A stretch of 64,000 nucleotides of DNA from CAVYXF01 sp963772335 (GTDB lineage: Bacteria; Pseudomonadota; Alphaproteobacteria; Rhizobiales; Rhodomicrobiaceae): positions 248,001 through 312,000 of the forward strand of contig CAVYXF010000008.1 of the NCBI GenBank assembly GCA_963772335.1, in the 5' to 3' direction. The position numbers and the translations under genes are program-made. Shown here piece after piece: positions 54,212 through 63,408 of the stretch. Position 1 is the stretch's first letter. Each line of letters starts with the position of its first letter. The notes below the pieces were generated by a model. That model was not told the DNA's origin. It was given only the letters and a program-made list of their open reading frames with translations, and did not search any database.

Positions 54212-55507
54212 TTGCGAACGAAAGCTCGCAAATCTTCAGGGCATGAGCGGGTGGCCGTCGTCCTTGACGTGGGCACGCACAAAATGTGCTGCCTGGTCGC
54301 GCGGCTTTTGCCTGCGCCCCGCTTCCAGGACGCGCCGGCCTCATTCTCGCGCATCCAGATTCTCGGTCAGGGCTATCAGCGCTCGCGCGGCATCGCCGCC
54401 GGTCGGATCGCCGACATGCACGCGGCGGAGCGCACGATCCGCAGCGTGGTCGCTCAGGCCGAGCGCTCCGCCGACGTTACGATAAACGAGGTCTATGTCA
54501 CGGCCTCCTTCGGCCCGCTTTACAGCGACAGCTTTGCCGCGAGCGTCGATCTGCCTGCCGGGTCGGTGACCACCCGCGACATGCACCGGGTGATGCGCGC
54601 GGCGCGCGAATATGCGGGGCGCGGCGGCAAGACCGTGCTGCATGCCGCACCTTACGGCTATACGCTCGGCTATGAGGCCGGCATTACCGATCCGCTCGGT
54701 ATGATCGGGGATGCGCTCAAGGTCGATGTGCACGCCGTGGCGGTCGATCCGCTTCCCCTGCGTAATCTGAGGCACTGCATCGAGCGCAGTCATCTCGCTG
54801 TTGCGGGCGTCTCGGCGGCGGCGTTCACCAGCGCCAAGGCCGTGGTCACCGATGCGGAGGCGCAAGCCGGTGTCACCTGCATCGACATGGGCGCCGGCAC
54901 CACCGGGGTCTCGGTGTTCGTCGGGGGGAATCTGGTTCATTGCGACATGATCGGGATCGGCGGCAACCACATTACCAATGACATTGCCGATGCGTTCTCG
55001 CTTTCCCTCGCCGAGGCCGAACGGCTGAAAACGCTCTACACCTCCCTTATCACCGGGCCGGCCGACCATCACGACGGCGTGCCCGCGAAGGGTGACGATC
55101 ACCACAGTGATCAATCTTTCTGTCAGCTCTCCAAAGCAGACCTTTCCGATGTGGCGCGAATCCGTCTAGAGGAGATGTTTGTAGAAGTCCGTGACCGGCT
55201 GCGGGCGACAGGCATGATGCCCTTGTCCGGCCAGAAGCTGGTGCTCACGGGCGGTTCGAGCGAGTTGCTAGGGGCGGCCGAGCTGGCAGCGCAGATTTTC
55301 GGTAAACAGCCAAGGCATGGGCGGCCGAAGCCCGCCGCTGGCTTGCCGAAGCAGGATGCAAACCCCGCCTTCTCCGCACCTTTGGGTCTGTTGGTCCATC
55401 TTCTCGAAGACGACCATAGCATCGGCGTAGGCGTGACACCTGAGATTATCCAGGCGAGCCAGGGTTATCTGGCGCGCGTCGGCCAATGGCTCAGGGAAAG
55501 CTTCTGA
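54212..55507 (+). CDS. ftsA: Cell division protein FtsA
   Basis: Actin-like membrane tether that links FtsZ to the inner membrane. Motifs: VAVVLDVGTHKMCCLVARL (phosphate 1), VTCIDMGAGTTGVSVFVGG (phosphate 2), MIGIGGNHITNDIADAFSLSL and LVLTGGSSELLGAAELA (adenosine), with the SHS2 1C domain between. The C-terminus GYLARVGQWLRESF is a likely amphipathic membrane-targeting helix. I propose the TTG at 54212 (L-R-T-K-A-R-K); the open frame starts at 54116 but its first codons come from the palindromic repeat at 54098-54127. Start certainty is low, identity high. A 74-base gap precedes ftsZ. Confidence 0.92.
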   Translation: MRTKARKSSGHERVAVVLDVGTHKMCCLVARLLPAPRFQDAPASFSRIQILGQGYQRSRGIAAGRIADMHAAERTIRSVVAQAERSADVTINEVYVTASFGPLYSDSFAASVDLPAGSVTTRDMHRVMRAAREYAGRGGKTVLHAAPYGYTLGYEAGITDPLGMIGDALKVDVHAVAVDPLPLRNLRHCIERSHLAVAGVSAAAFTSAKAVVTDAEAQAGVTCIDMGAGTTGVSVFVGGNLVHCDMIGIGGNHITNDIADAFSLSLAEAERLKTLYTSLITGPADHHDGVPAKGDDHHSDQSFCQLSKADLSDVARIRLEEMFVEVRDRLRATGMMPLSGQKLVLTGGSSELLGAAELAAQIFGKQPRHGRPKPAAGLPKQDANPAFSAPLGLLVHLLEDDHSIGVGVTPEIIQASQGYLARVGQWLRESF

Positions 55508-55581
55508 TTGAGAAAGCATCAATCGGGCGAGGCGGGAAGGCCGCGGGCAGGACACACGGGAATGAAAGCGACGAGGCTGCC

Positions 55582-57168
55582 ATGAGTATCAATCTGAAAC
55601 TACCGGCGCTGTCGGAGCTGCGGCCGCAAATCACGGTGATCGGTGTCGGCGGGGCTGGCGGCAATGCCGTCAACAACATGATCCAGTATGGGCTCGACGG
55701 TGTCGAGTTCATCGCCGCCAACACCGATGCGCAGGCGCTGTCCATGTCGGCAGCCGGCTGCCGGGTGCAGATGGGCATCAACATCACCGAGGGGCTGGGC
55801 GCAGGCTCGCGGCCTGAGATCGGCGCCGCGGCGGCAGAAGAAGCCATCGATGAGCTGCGCTCACACATCGAGGGCGCGCATATGCTGTTCATCACCGCCG
55901 GGATGGGCGGCGGCACCGGCACCGGGGCGGCGCCGGTGATCGCGCGTGCGGCCAAGGAAGCCGGCATTCTCACCGTCGGCGTGGTCACCAAGCCGTTCGA
56001 GTTCGAAGGTCAGCGGCGCATGCGCGTCGCCAATGACGGGATCGCGACGCTCGCGCAATTTGTCGATACGCTGATCGTCATCCCCAATCAGAACCTGTTC
56101 CGTATCGCCAACGAAAAGACCACCTTCGCCGACGCCTTCGGGCGCGCCGACGACGTGCTCAAATCGGGCGTCTCCTGCATCACCGACCTGATGGTGAAGG
56201 AAGGCCTGATCAACCTCGATTTCGCCGACGTCCGTGTCGTCATGCAGAATATGGGCACGGCGCTGATGGGCACGGGCGAGGCCGAGGGCGACAAGCGCGC
56301 ATTGCGGGCAGCCGAGGCGGCGATCGCCAATCCGCTGCTCGATGAAGTGTCGATGCGTGGCGCCAAGGGCCTCTTGATCTCGATCACCGGCTCCTTCGAT
56401 ATGACGCTCTATGAGGTGGAGGAAGCCGCCTCGCGCGTTCGCCGGGAGGTCGACCCGGACTCAAATCCCGATATCAACATCATTGTCGGCGCAACCTTCG
56501 ATCATTCGATCGAGGGTCGCATCCGCGTGTCGGTGGTGGCGACCGGCATCAATGTGGGCCAGCAGATCCAGGGCGGCCGCTCCGACGAGCAGCGCCCGGC
56601 CAGACTGGTCGACCAAATCGGCTCGGCGGCGTCGCAAACCCGCGAGGCGGAGAACCCAGCGAATCGCGCTGGTCACGATCCGGCTCCAGAGAGCTGGCAG
56701 GGCTCGGGCAATGTCACCATCGAGCCGCGAGCGCCGAAGTATCTTGTGAACAATTCCGGCCGCAAGCCGCACACACCGCCTCCGGCGCAGTTCCAGCCGG
56801 CTCCGCCCGCCAAGCCGATCAGGCCGCCACGCCGGCCTTTGACCGGCAGGGACTTTCCCGAGCTCGCCGAGCACGAGGCGGAGATGCAGAGCCGTTTCGG
56901 CCCCTCGCATCAGTTCAAGCGCAAGGGCGGGCTGCTCGACTGGGTAACCGGTCGCGGCCGGCCGCAGGAAGCTGCCAATAACGACCGCTTGCCGCCTTCC
57001 CTGGAATCGCCGCGCCCGCGCGATGAGCCTGGCAACCACCCCGGTTCCGACAGCCACGCGTCGGAGACTGACAATGGCGCGGAACGTGATCAAAAGGCAA
57101 CAGGACGCGGGCGAAGCGCAGACGAGCCCTTTGAGATGCCAAAATTCCTCAAGCGCCCGATGGGCTAA
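55582..57168 (+). CDS. ftsZ: Cell division protein FtsZ
   Basis: Tubulin-like GTPase forming the Z-ring. Signatures: TVIGVGGAGGNAVNNMI, the tubulin T4 loop AGMGGGTGTGAAPVIA, and the T7 region NLDFADVRVVMQNMGTALMGTGEA. The protein is 528 residues because it carries a long Pro-rich linker after the globular part, typical of alphaproteobacteria, and ends in a conserved FtsA/ZipA-binding peptide (EMPKFLKRPMG). The start MSINLKLPAL at 55582 was chosen over upstream frame extension. Last gene of the tightly packed division run. Confidence 0.97.
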   Translation: MSINLKLPALSELRPQITVIGVGGAGGNAVNNMIQYGLDGVEFIAANTDAQALSMSAAGCRVQMGINITEGLGAGSRPEIGAAAAEEAIDELRSHIEGAHMLFITAGMGGGTGTGAAPVIARAAKEAGILTVGVVTKPFEFEGQRRMRVANDGIATLAQFVDTLIVIPNQNLFRIANEKTTFADAFGRADDVLKSGVSCITDLMVKEGLINLDFADVRVVMQNMGTALMGTGEAEGDKRALRAAEAAIANPLLDEVSMRGAKGLLISITGSFDMTLYEVEEAASRVRREVDPDSNPDINIIVGATFDHSIEGRIRVSVVATGINVGQQIQGGRSDEQRPARLVDQIGSAASQTREAENPANRAGHDPAPESWQGSGNVTIEPRAPKYLVNNSGRKPHTPPPAQFQPAPPAKPIRPPRRPLTGRDFPELAEHEAEMQSRFGPSHQFKRKGGLLDWVTGRGRPQEAANNDRLPPSLESPRPRDEPGNHPGSDSHASETDNGAERDQKATGRGRSADEPFEMPKFLKRPMG

Positions 57169-57226
57169 CCACCCCTGGCCGGAACCCTTGGAAACGGCCC
57201 GTTTACCATGATTTTGGATTGCGCTT

Positions 57227-57250
57227 GGACGCCCTCTTAGGGGGGCGTCC
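57227..57250 (+). terminator. Stem-loop after ftsZ
   Basis: Perfect 8-base arms GGACGCCC (57227-57234) and GGGCGTCC (57243-57250) with a short loop, about 60 bases after the ftsZ stop. No T run follows, so it may only slow or attenuate transcription before lpxC, which lies about 270 bases downstream. Confidence 0.45.
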
Positions 57251-57520
57251 GGCGCATTTGCGCGCTCCGGCCCTGGTTTTGTTTCAAATCGTAACAGACT
57301 GTAACCAAGCGTGATTTGCCGCTCACGAAGGCGCAGCGCTAAGTTCGCCGTGGTTCGGGGGTGATGAGGAAACGCAGGTCCTGCCGCAAGAATATAACAG
57401 GCGGTATTAAGGACCAGACCGGGGGGCCGGTCGCGTTCCGGAAAACGTCATCTCCCATCATTCGGGGGAACAGGACCGCAGCGGGGATTGGTCCTGTCCG
57501 TTGGGGAAAACGACGGCGAC

Positions 57521-58474
57521 ATGAAGACACTCTCGGGGGGCCGGCAAACGACGATAGAAGAAGATATCGTCCTGTCTGGCATCGGCGTTCACAGCGGTAA
57601 ATCCGTCTCCGTAATCCTTCATCCAGCAGAATCCGACACCGGCTGGGTGTTTCTCGTACCTACCTCAGATGGCGACTTCTCGCAAATCCGCGCTGACTAC
57701 CGCCGGGTCTCGAACGTCACCCTCTGCACCGTCCTCAGCGATGGCAATGGCGCTTCGGTCGCGACGGTCGAGCACCTGCTGGCAGCGCTCCGCGGCGTCG
57801 GTATCGACAATGTCGAGATCGAGATCGAGGGCGGCGAACTGCCGATCCTCGACGGTAGCGCTGCTCCGTGGGTCGACGCGATCGACGAAGTCGGCCTGCG
57901 TGTACTCGACGAGCCACGCCGCTGGATCAAGATCCTCAAGCCCATCCGCTACGAAGAAGGCAAGTCCGTCGCCGAGCTGCGCCCCTATGACGGCTGCCGC
58001 TACGACGTCGAGATCGACTTCGAATCGCCCTTTATCGGCCGCCAGCGGATGACTATCGACGTTACGCCGCACGCTTTCCGCAAAGAGCTCTCCCGCGCCC
58101 GCACCTTCGGCTTCATGAAGGACGTCAAGCAGCTCTGGGCTGCTGGCCGTGCGCTTGGCTCTTCGCTGGAGAACACCGTCGCTATCGGGGAGGATCGTAT
58201 CCTCAATCCGGAAGGGCTGCGCTACCCGGATGAGTTCGTTCGCCACAAGACGCTCGATGCAGTCGGCGATCTGGCTCTGGCTGGCGCTCCGATCCTTGGC
58301 GCGTTCCGCTCCGTACGGGGTGGACACCGCATCAATACCATGATGGTCAAGGCGCTCCACGAGAACCGTTCCAGCTGGACCTATGTCGAGGCGGAAACCC
58401 CGCGTTACCGCGAGACCGGCCATGCCGAGATCGGCGTTGCCCTGCAGCCGGCTTTCGCTGCGGATCGCGGCTGA
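57521..58474 (+). CDS. lpxC: UDP-3-O-acyl-GlcNAc deacetylase LpxC
   Basis: Zinc enzyme for the committed step of lipid A synthesis; 317 residues. Zinc and catalytic residues sit in TVEHLLAAL (His about 85) and RHKTLDAVGDLALAG (His and Asp); the substrate-channel segment is ARTFGFMKDVKQLWAAGRALG and the catalytic His is in GGHRINTMM. The ATG at 57521 gives the family N-terminus MKTLSGGRQTTIEEDIVLSGIGVHSG. It has its own upstream gap with a stem-loop, so an independent promoter is likely; GTAAC repeats near 57292 and 57301 are noted but unexplained. Confidence 0.96.
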   Translation: MKTLSGGRQTTIEEDIVLSGIGVHSGKSVSVILHPAESDTGWVFLVPTSDGDFSQIRADYRRVSNVTLCTVLSDGNGASVATVEHLLAALRGVGIDNVEIEIEGGELPILDGSAAPWVDAIDEVGLRVLDEPRRWIKILKPIRYEEGKSVAELRPYDGCRYDVEIDFESPFIGRQRMTIDVTPHAFRKELSRARTFGFMKDVKQLWAAGRALGSSLENTVAIGEDRILNPEGLRYPDEFVRHKTLDAVGDLALAGAPILGAFRSVRGGHRINTMMVKALHENRSSWTYVEAETPRYRETGHAEIGVALQPAFAADRG

Positions 58475-58496
58475 TTGCTAAACACGCGTCCCTTGG

Positions 58497-58522
58497 CCGC
58501 CCGCTTCCCCATGAGCGGGCGG
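58497..58522 (+). terminator. Stem-loop between lpxC and bamD
   Basis: Perfect 9-base arms CCGCCCGCT (58497-58505) and AGCGGGCGG (58514-58522) with an 8-base loop, 22 bases after the lpxC stop. No T run follows. It is consistent with a terminator or processing hairpin. Confidence 0.5.
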
Positions 58523-58685
58523 TCGCGTCTTCAGGGACGCACTCGAGGCCTGGGGAAACTGAGCAAAAAAACACCACAATCCCCATGTTCCGTCAGAAGC
58601 AACTCGCGCTAAATTCGCCAGGCACTTTCGGCCTGGGCAAAGCCCCGCAGTGCTGGGGAAGGTCGCAATAGGGGGTTTGAAGAGC

Positions 58686-59555
58686 ATGAGCTTTCGACAT
58701 CTCGCGCTTGCGACCGTTCTGCTGGGCGCTTCCCTGCAGCTTTCGGCGTGCGCTTCTTTTTCCGGGATGTTCAGCGCCGAGGAGAAGAAGGTCGAGGAAA
58801 AGCCCGCCGACGTGCTCTACAGCGAAGGCGACACCGCGATCAACAAGGGGGACTACTCCAAGGCTGCGGAACGCTTCGAGGAGGTGGATCGCCAGCACCC
58901 CTATTCCAATGAAGCGCGCGAATCCATGATCATGGCGGCCTTTGCCTATCAGAAGGCCGGCAAGCTTCCGGAAGCCGTCGCTGCGGCTCGTCGCTATCTG
59001 ACGCTGCATCCAGGCAGTAAGGAAGCCCCGCTCGCCCAGTACATCATCGCTACCGCCTATTACGACCGCATCAACGATCCAACGCGCGACCAGGCCGACA
59101 CCAAGAAGGCCGTGGTGGAGCTCGAGACGCTGGTCAACCGCTATCCGGACAGCCGCTACGCAGCGGAGGCACGCAAGCGCATCCGTCTTGCGCGCGACGT
59201 TCTTGCCGCCTCGGAAATGAATGTCGGCCGCTGGTATCAGAAGAAGGCTCAATACCTCGCGGCGATTAACCGCTTCCGCGTTGTCGTCAGCGACTATCAG
59301 AACACCGCTCATGTCGAGGAGGCGCTCGCGCGTCTCACAGAGTGCTATTACGCTCTCGGTGTCGTCAACGAAGCACAGACGGCCGCTGCCGTGCTCGGCC
59401 ACAACTTCCCGGACAGCAAGTGGTATAAGGATTCCTACGGGCTGCTGACCGCCAATGGCCTGACACCGCGCGAAGACTCCGGCTCCTGGATCAGCCAAGC
59501 CTGGAAGACGACGGTGAGCAATCTCACCGGATCCAAGACCACCGCCTCCCAATAG
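58686..59555 (+). CDS. bamD: Outer membrane assembly lipoprotein BamD
   Basis: Outer-membrane lipoprotein (ComL/YfiO) of the Bam complex; 289 residues with lipobox LSAC after a signal segment (LALATVLLGASLQLSAC). Tetratricopeptide repeats follow: PADVLYSEGDTAINKGDYSKAAERFEEVDRQHPYSNEA and later MNVGRWYQKKAQYLAAINRFRVVVSDYQNT are the standard BamD blocks. The ATG at 58686 was chosen because it places the lipobox correctly. In many alphaproteobacteria recN and ligA follow; here a gene-poor gap and a regulator gene come next. Confidence 0.94.
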   Translation: MSFRHLALATVLLGASLQLSACASFSGMFSAEEKKVEEKPADVLYSEGDTAINKGDYSKAAERFEEVDRQHPYSNEARESMIMAAFAYQKAGKLPEAVAAARRYLTLHPGSKEAPLAQYIIATAYYDRINDPTRDQADTKKAVVELETLVNRYPDSRYAAEARKRIRLARDVLAASEMNVGRWYQKKAQYLAAINRFRVVVSDYQNTAHVEEALARLTECYYALGVVNEAQTAAAVLGHNFPDSKWYKDSYGLLTANGLTPREDSGSWISQAWKTTVSNLTGSKTTASQ

Positions 59556-60099
59556 CGCGCGCGGGTCTCGTCTCTCAAGACAACAGTCTCCGGCTTGACG
59601 TCTCTCGATCACTGTTGCTGCTGAATTGCGGCCTGTTGCGATTGACGCGGGCTGTCGCCGCCAGCGGCGTAACTGTTTTTCCCAATTATGAGGCTAGGGC
59701 GGCTTGCACGCATCGCAAGTCGTGGCCAAAAGGTGCATTCTAACCGCCTCCTGCATCCCTCATCTTGATCCGACGAAAGCCAAAGCACTTCGTCCGGCCC
59801 GTGGCACTAAATTTCAATGACCTTTCATACCCTTATGGGATAATATTTTTATTTGATTATAAAAAGGACAGAAAGGCGTGTCCGATCGATGTGCGAAAAA
59901 CCGACAGTGCGTTTCCGCACAAACTCAGCACAAAAGTTGAGCCCAACAAGCGGCGTACAACTCCAGCGATTAAAACCGCGGGCGAATGGTGTTTTTTTCA
60001 TTCAACGGAATGCATCCTATGCCGGACACGCCGAACGGAAGTCTTTGCTGAAGCGTTAGAGCCATGCTAACAGCCTATAAAATTTAAGAAAATTGGACA
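59556..60099. other. Gene-free gap before the regulator gene
   Basis: The stretch 59820-60090 is AT-rich, with TATTTTTATTTGATTATAAA near 59850 and a TATAAA at 60076-60081 that could be a -10 element of the regulator gene. Open frames here (such as 59765-60070) have poor composition and no recognisable domain. TGGCAC at 59802 lacks a matching TTGC, so no sigma-54 promoter is claimed. Confidence 0.4.
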
Positions 60100-61557
60100 A
60101 TGAAACCGTCTGGCACCGTTCTCATCCTATCGCACGCGACGACAGAGTGGCGCGCGGGGATGGCTGTGCTGACGGCTCAGCAGCCCGGCTATCGCGTCTT
60201 GCATTTCAAGACAGCGGGCGAGGCAGCGGCGATCCTGAGCGATGTCCATGTGGATGTTGTCGTCGCGGAAGAGGGCGAAGAGGGGGGCGACGGCGTGGCC
60301 TTCCTAGCGGGGCTGCAGGACACCCATCCCGAAATTATTCGCGTGCTCGTGCTCGGCGCCAAATCCAGCTCCTCGCGCAAAGCGATGCGGGCGGCCGCGG
60401 CCTATCAATTCCTGCGCAAGCCGGTTGATGCGGGCCAGCTGGCTCTTGTCGTGCAGCGCGGCTTGGAAGCGCGCGAGCTTACCCGCCGCCAGCGCCTGCT
60501 CGCCCGCGAATTTCAGCTTTCCGAGGACTGGCTGGAGTTCGGGTTGCAGCCTTTGCCAGGGGAGCGCCGGAATTTCGAGAAGCTCGTCTATGTCAGCGAA
60601 AAAATGGCGGCGCTCTGCGATCTGGCGCTTGAGGCGGCCCGCACTGACCTGCCCGTTCTTATCGAGGGGGAGATCGGCACTGGCAAGGAGCTCTTGGCGC
60701 GCGCCATTCATTTCCACTCCGCCCGCCGCGACGGTCCGCTGCTTGTGCAGACCTGCAACGCCGTCGCCGGCAGTTCGCTGGAAGCGGAGCTGTTCGGGCA
60801 TGAAGCCGGTGCACTACCCGGCATGAAAACGGCGCGCACCGGCGTTCTGTGCGCCGCCGATGGCGGGACCATCCTGCTCGAGGAGATTTCCGAGCTCGCG
60901 AAACCGCTGCAACTCAGTCTGCTGCGCTTCCTGCAAACCGGCGCGGTGAAGCCGGTCGGCTCCGATCGCACCGAGAATTGCAATGTTCGCGTCGTGGCTG
61001 CATCCAGCCGGCCGCTGAAAACGCTCGTGAACGAGGGCGAATTCCGTCAGGATCTGTATTTCCGTTTGCGTGGGTTTGAGCTCGAGGTGCCCCCGCTCAG
61101 AGAGCGGCCCGAGGACATTCCGGTGCTCGCGGAGTTCTTTACCGCCAAGCACGGCCAGGCGATGGAGCGCAAGATCCTCGGCATTTCCGCCAACGCCCTT
61201 GAGAAGCTCGCCGCCTACGACTTTCCAGGCAATGTGCGCGAGCTGGAGAATGAGATTCGGCGCATGGTCGCGCTCGCGAAAGACAACACCTATCTGACGA
61301 CAGCGCTGATGTCGCCCGCGCTCCTTACAGCTTCCGGCCGCAAGTTTTTCGGCCCCAAGGCGGCCTTCGCCCCGGCTGGCCATACCCTGAAGGAGAAGAT
61401 CGAGAGCCTGGAGAAGCATCTGGTGCGCGACGCCTTGGCCCGTCACAAATGGAATCGCAGCCGGGTCGCCGAAGAGCTCGGCCTCTCACGAGTCGGGCTC
61501 GCCAATAAGATTCGCCGCTACGGCCTCAATGACCAGCATAGTAACGGCATGCATTGA
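60100..61557 (+). CDS. Atypical NtrC/HupR-family transcriptional regulator
   Basis: A 485-residue protein with receiver, AAA+ and Fis-type HTH domains, closest in layout to HupR/HoxA hydrogenase regulators. The receiver is degenerate: the acidic pair is replaced (LILSHAT) and the phospho-Asp position is Glu (VVVAEE, about residue 57), while Lys in FLRKP remains. Walker A is GEIGTGKE (about 190-197). The sigma-54-contacting GAFTGA loop reads GALPGM (237-242) and Walker B reads ILLEEISE (Glu261 for the usual Asp). The HTH is WNRSRVAEELGLSRVGLANKIRRYGL. This suggests phosphorylation-independent, perhaps sigma-70-dependent action. It is divergent from selA/fdhE. Confidence 0.82.
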   Translation: MKPSGTVLILSHATTEWRAGMAVLTAQQPGYRVLHFKTAGEAAAILSDVHVDVVVAEEGEEGGDGVAFLAGLQDTHPEIIRVLVLGAKSSSSRKAMRAAAAYQFLRKPVDAGQLALVVQRGLEARELTRRQRLLAREFQLSEDWLEFGLQPLPGERRNFEKLVYVSEKMAALCDLALEAARTDLPVLIEGEIGTGKELLARAIHFHSARRDGPLLVQTCNAVAGSSLEAELFGHEAGALPGMKTARTGVLCAADGGTILLEEISELAKPLQLSLLRFLQTGAVKPVGSDRTENCNVRVVAASSRPLKTLVNEGEFRQDLYFRLRGFELEVPPLRERPEDIPVLAEFFTAKHGQAMERKILGISANALEKLAAYDFPGNVRELENEIRRMVALAKDNTYLTTALMSPALLTASGRKFFGPKAAFAPAGHTLKEKIESLEKHLVRDALARHKWNRSRVAEELGLSRVGLANKIRRYGLNDQHSNGMH

Positions 61558-61748
61558 AGCCTTCGAAAGGGCCCGGTGACTATTCGGCGCCTTCCCAACC
61601 GGCGATTGGTCATCTTCTCTGCAGAGCAGGCTGAAAGGTGCTTGGCGCTTGCCTCCTCTCCGACGTCATCCGCTTCGTGTTCGGTCCCGTGAGGTTGGCG
61701 AGAGCCTGTTTTGGCGCCTGGGAGCCGAGGCATTTGAGTCTGGTATGA

Positions 61749-63177
61749 TTATAGTCGCGAACCCCGCAAGGGCTGGAGCTGGCCAAGCTCTTCAACCAGA
61801 AGTGCTTCGTCCTCGCTGGCGAGACAACGCAGATCCAGCCAGAGCCGCCCTTCCTCCAGCCGCCCGATCACCGGCACCCTGAACCCGCGCAGGCGTTTCG
61901 CCAATGTTTCGAGGCTGGCGGCGTCGGCCGGGCGCTGGCGCTGGAGCCGCAGGGTCAGCGCCCAGCTCGGCATCAGGTCAAGGGGCAGTGCGCCGGAGCC
62001 GATCTGGCTGCGGCAGGGCTCGACATCGAGGCGCAAAGACCGCTCGCCAAGCGAAATGGCGAGGGCGCGCATGAAGGCGGCGCGCCACCGCCTCGATGTC
62101 CTCCGCGGGCCGGGCGAGCAGGGCAATGGTCGGCAGCTGAGAGCGTAGCCTGTCGGGGTCGGCGTAGAGCTTCAGCGTGGCTTCCACCGCCGCGAGGCGC
62201 AATTTGTCAAGGCGCAGGGCGCGTTTGAGTGGATGCTTGGCAATGCGCCAAATCAGCTCGCGCTTGCCGGCGATGAAACCGGCCTGCGGTCCGCCGAGCA
62301 GCTTGTCGCCGGAGAAGGTCACGGCACCGACACCAGCGGCAATGGCCTCGGCCGCGGTCGGCTCATGGGGGAGGCCGTAGCGCCGCAGATCGACCAGTGT
62401 GCCCGAGCCGAGGTCTTCGACGACCGGAATGCCGTGTTCCTTCCCGAGCAAGGCGAGGGTGGGGGCATCGACCGCGGCGGTGAAGCCTCTTACCGCGTAA
62501 TTGGAGGTATGCACCTTCATGATCAGCGCCGTGTCCGGGCCGATGGCGCGTGCATAGTCACCCAGATGGGTGCGGTTGGTGGTGCCAATCTCGACGAGCT
62601 TGCAGCCGGCCTCGCGCATGATATCGGGAATACGGAACGCGCCGCCGATCTCGACCAGCTCGCCGCGCGAGACAATCACCTCGCGTCCGCTTGCCAGCGC
62701 CTTCAGCAGCAGGAAAACCGCCCCGGCATTGTTGTTCACCGCCAGGGCGCCCTCGGCACCCGTCAGGCGCGTGAGCCAGGGTTCGATGTGGGTGTCACGC
62801 TCGCCGCGTTTGCCTTCCGCGAGGTCGTATTCGAGCGTTGTCGGGTGGCGCATCGCCTCAAGCGCGGCGGCTGCGGCCTCCTCCGCGAGCAAGGCGCGGC
62901 CGAGATTGGTGTGCAGCACCGTGCCGGTAAGATTGATCACCCGGCGCTGGGACGGCGCGAAGAACGCCTCCAGTTTCTCCTGGCAGAATTGCGCAACAGC
63001 AGCGGGTTCGGCCGCGATAAGGCCCTCGCGAATGGCGGCAGCGGCATCGCGGGCGGCATCGCGCAAGGGAACCCGGCCAAAGCGCTCCGCGAGCGCCGCC
63101 ATCTCTGGCCAGCCAAGCATGGCATCGATGGAGGGCGGGGTGCGCCTGCCGCCGCTCTTGGCACTCGCGGCGGTCAC
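61749..63177 (-). pseudogene. selA: L-seryl-tRNA(Sec) selenium transferase SelA, frameshifted
   Basis: PLP enzyme that converts seryl-tRNA(Sec) to selenocysteyl-tRNA. Family blocks in the first frame: VINLTGTVLHTNLGRALL, VNNNAGAVFLLL, VSRGELVEIGGAFRIPDIM, EIGTTNRTHLGDY and the PLP-lysine motif SGDKLLGGPQAGF. Near 62075-62090 the reading passes to the next frame, which continues RALAISLGERSLRLDVEPCRSQIGSGALPLDLMPS and PVPVIGRLEEGRLWLDLRCL. Removing one base restores one protein of about 470 residues. The GTG at 63177 has GGAGG 7 bases upstream and is preferred to a TTG 15 bases earlier. No selB is in the window. Confidence 0.85.
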
Positions 63178-63204
63178 GATGCGCCTCCGCAACTGCTGAA
63201 CGGC

Positions 63205-63350
63205 AAAGCCCCCTCACCCGGCCGCCTGTGGGCGTCTGCCCTCTCCCGCGAGGGGAAAGGGCTGCGCGAAGCGCCGGGTGAGGGGTTGCGCCCTATCGGT
63301 CGTCCGTAACCCCTCACCCCAACCCTCTCCCAACGGGAGAGGGAGCCGGC
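63205..63350. repeat. Dispersed inverted repeat between fdhE and selA
   Basis: CCCCTCACC...CCCTCTCCC and GGGTGAGGGGT...CCCCTCACCCCAACCCTCTCCC with GGGAGAGGGAGCC repeat the organisation seen at 45046-45270 in the mraY-murD gap, including GCGCCCT between the arms. It could form a long hairpin in the fdhE-selA transcript. Confidence 0.6.
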
Positions 63351-63408
63351 ACTGCCGTCGGAGAGGCGGGAGACAAAGATCGAGGCCGGGATGGGAGCTG
63401 AGCCCGCC

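Noticed and set aside
59802..59816. Possible sigma-54 promoter (TGGCAC)
   Set aside because: The -12 element is TTCA instead of TTGC, so the match is partial and expected by chance.
59765..60070. Open frame of 101 codons between bamD and the regulator
   Set aside because: Low-complexity, AT-rich, no ribosome site and no domain.
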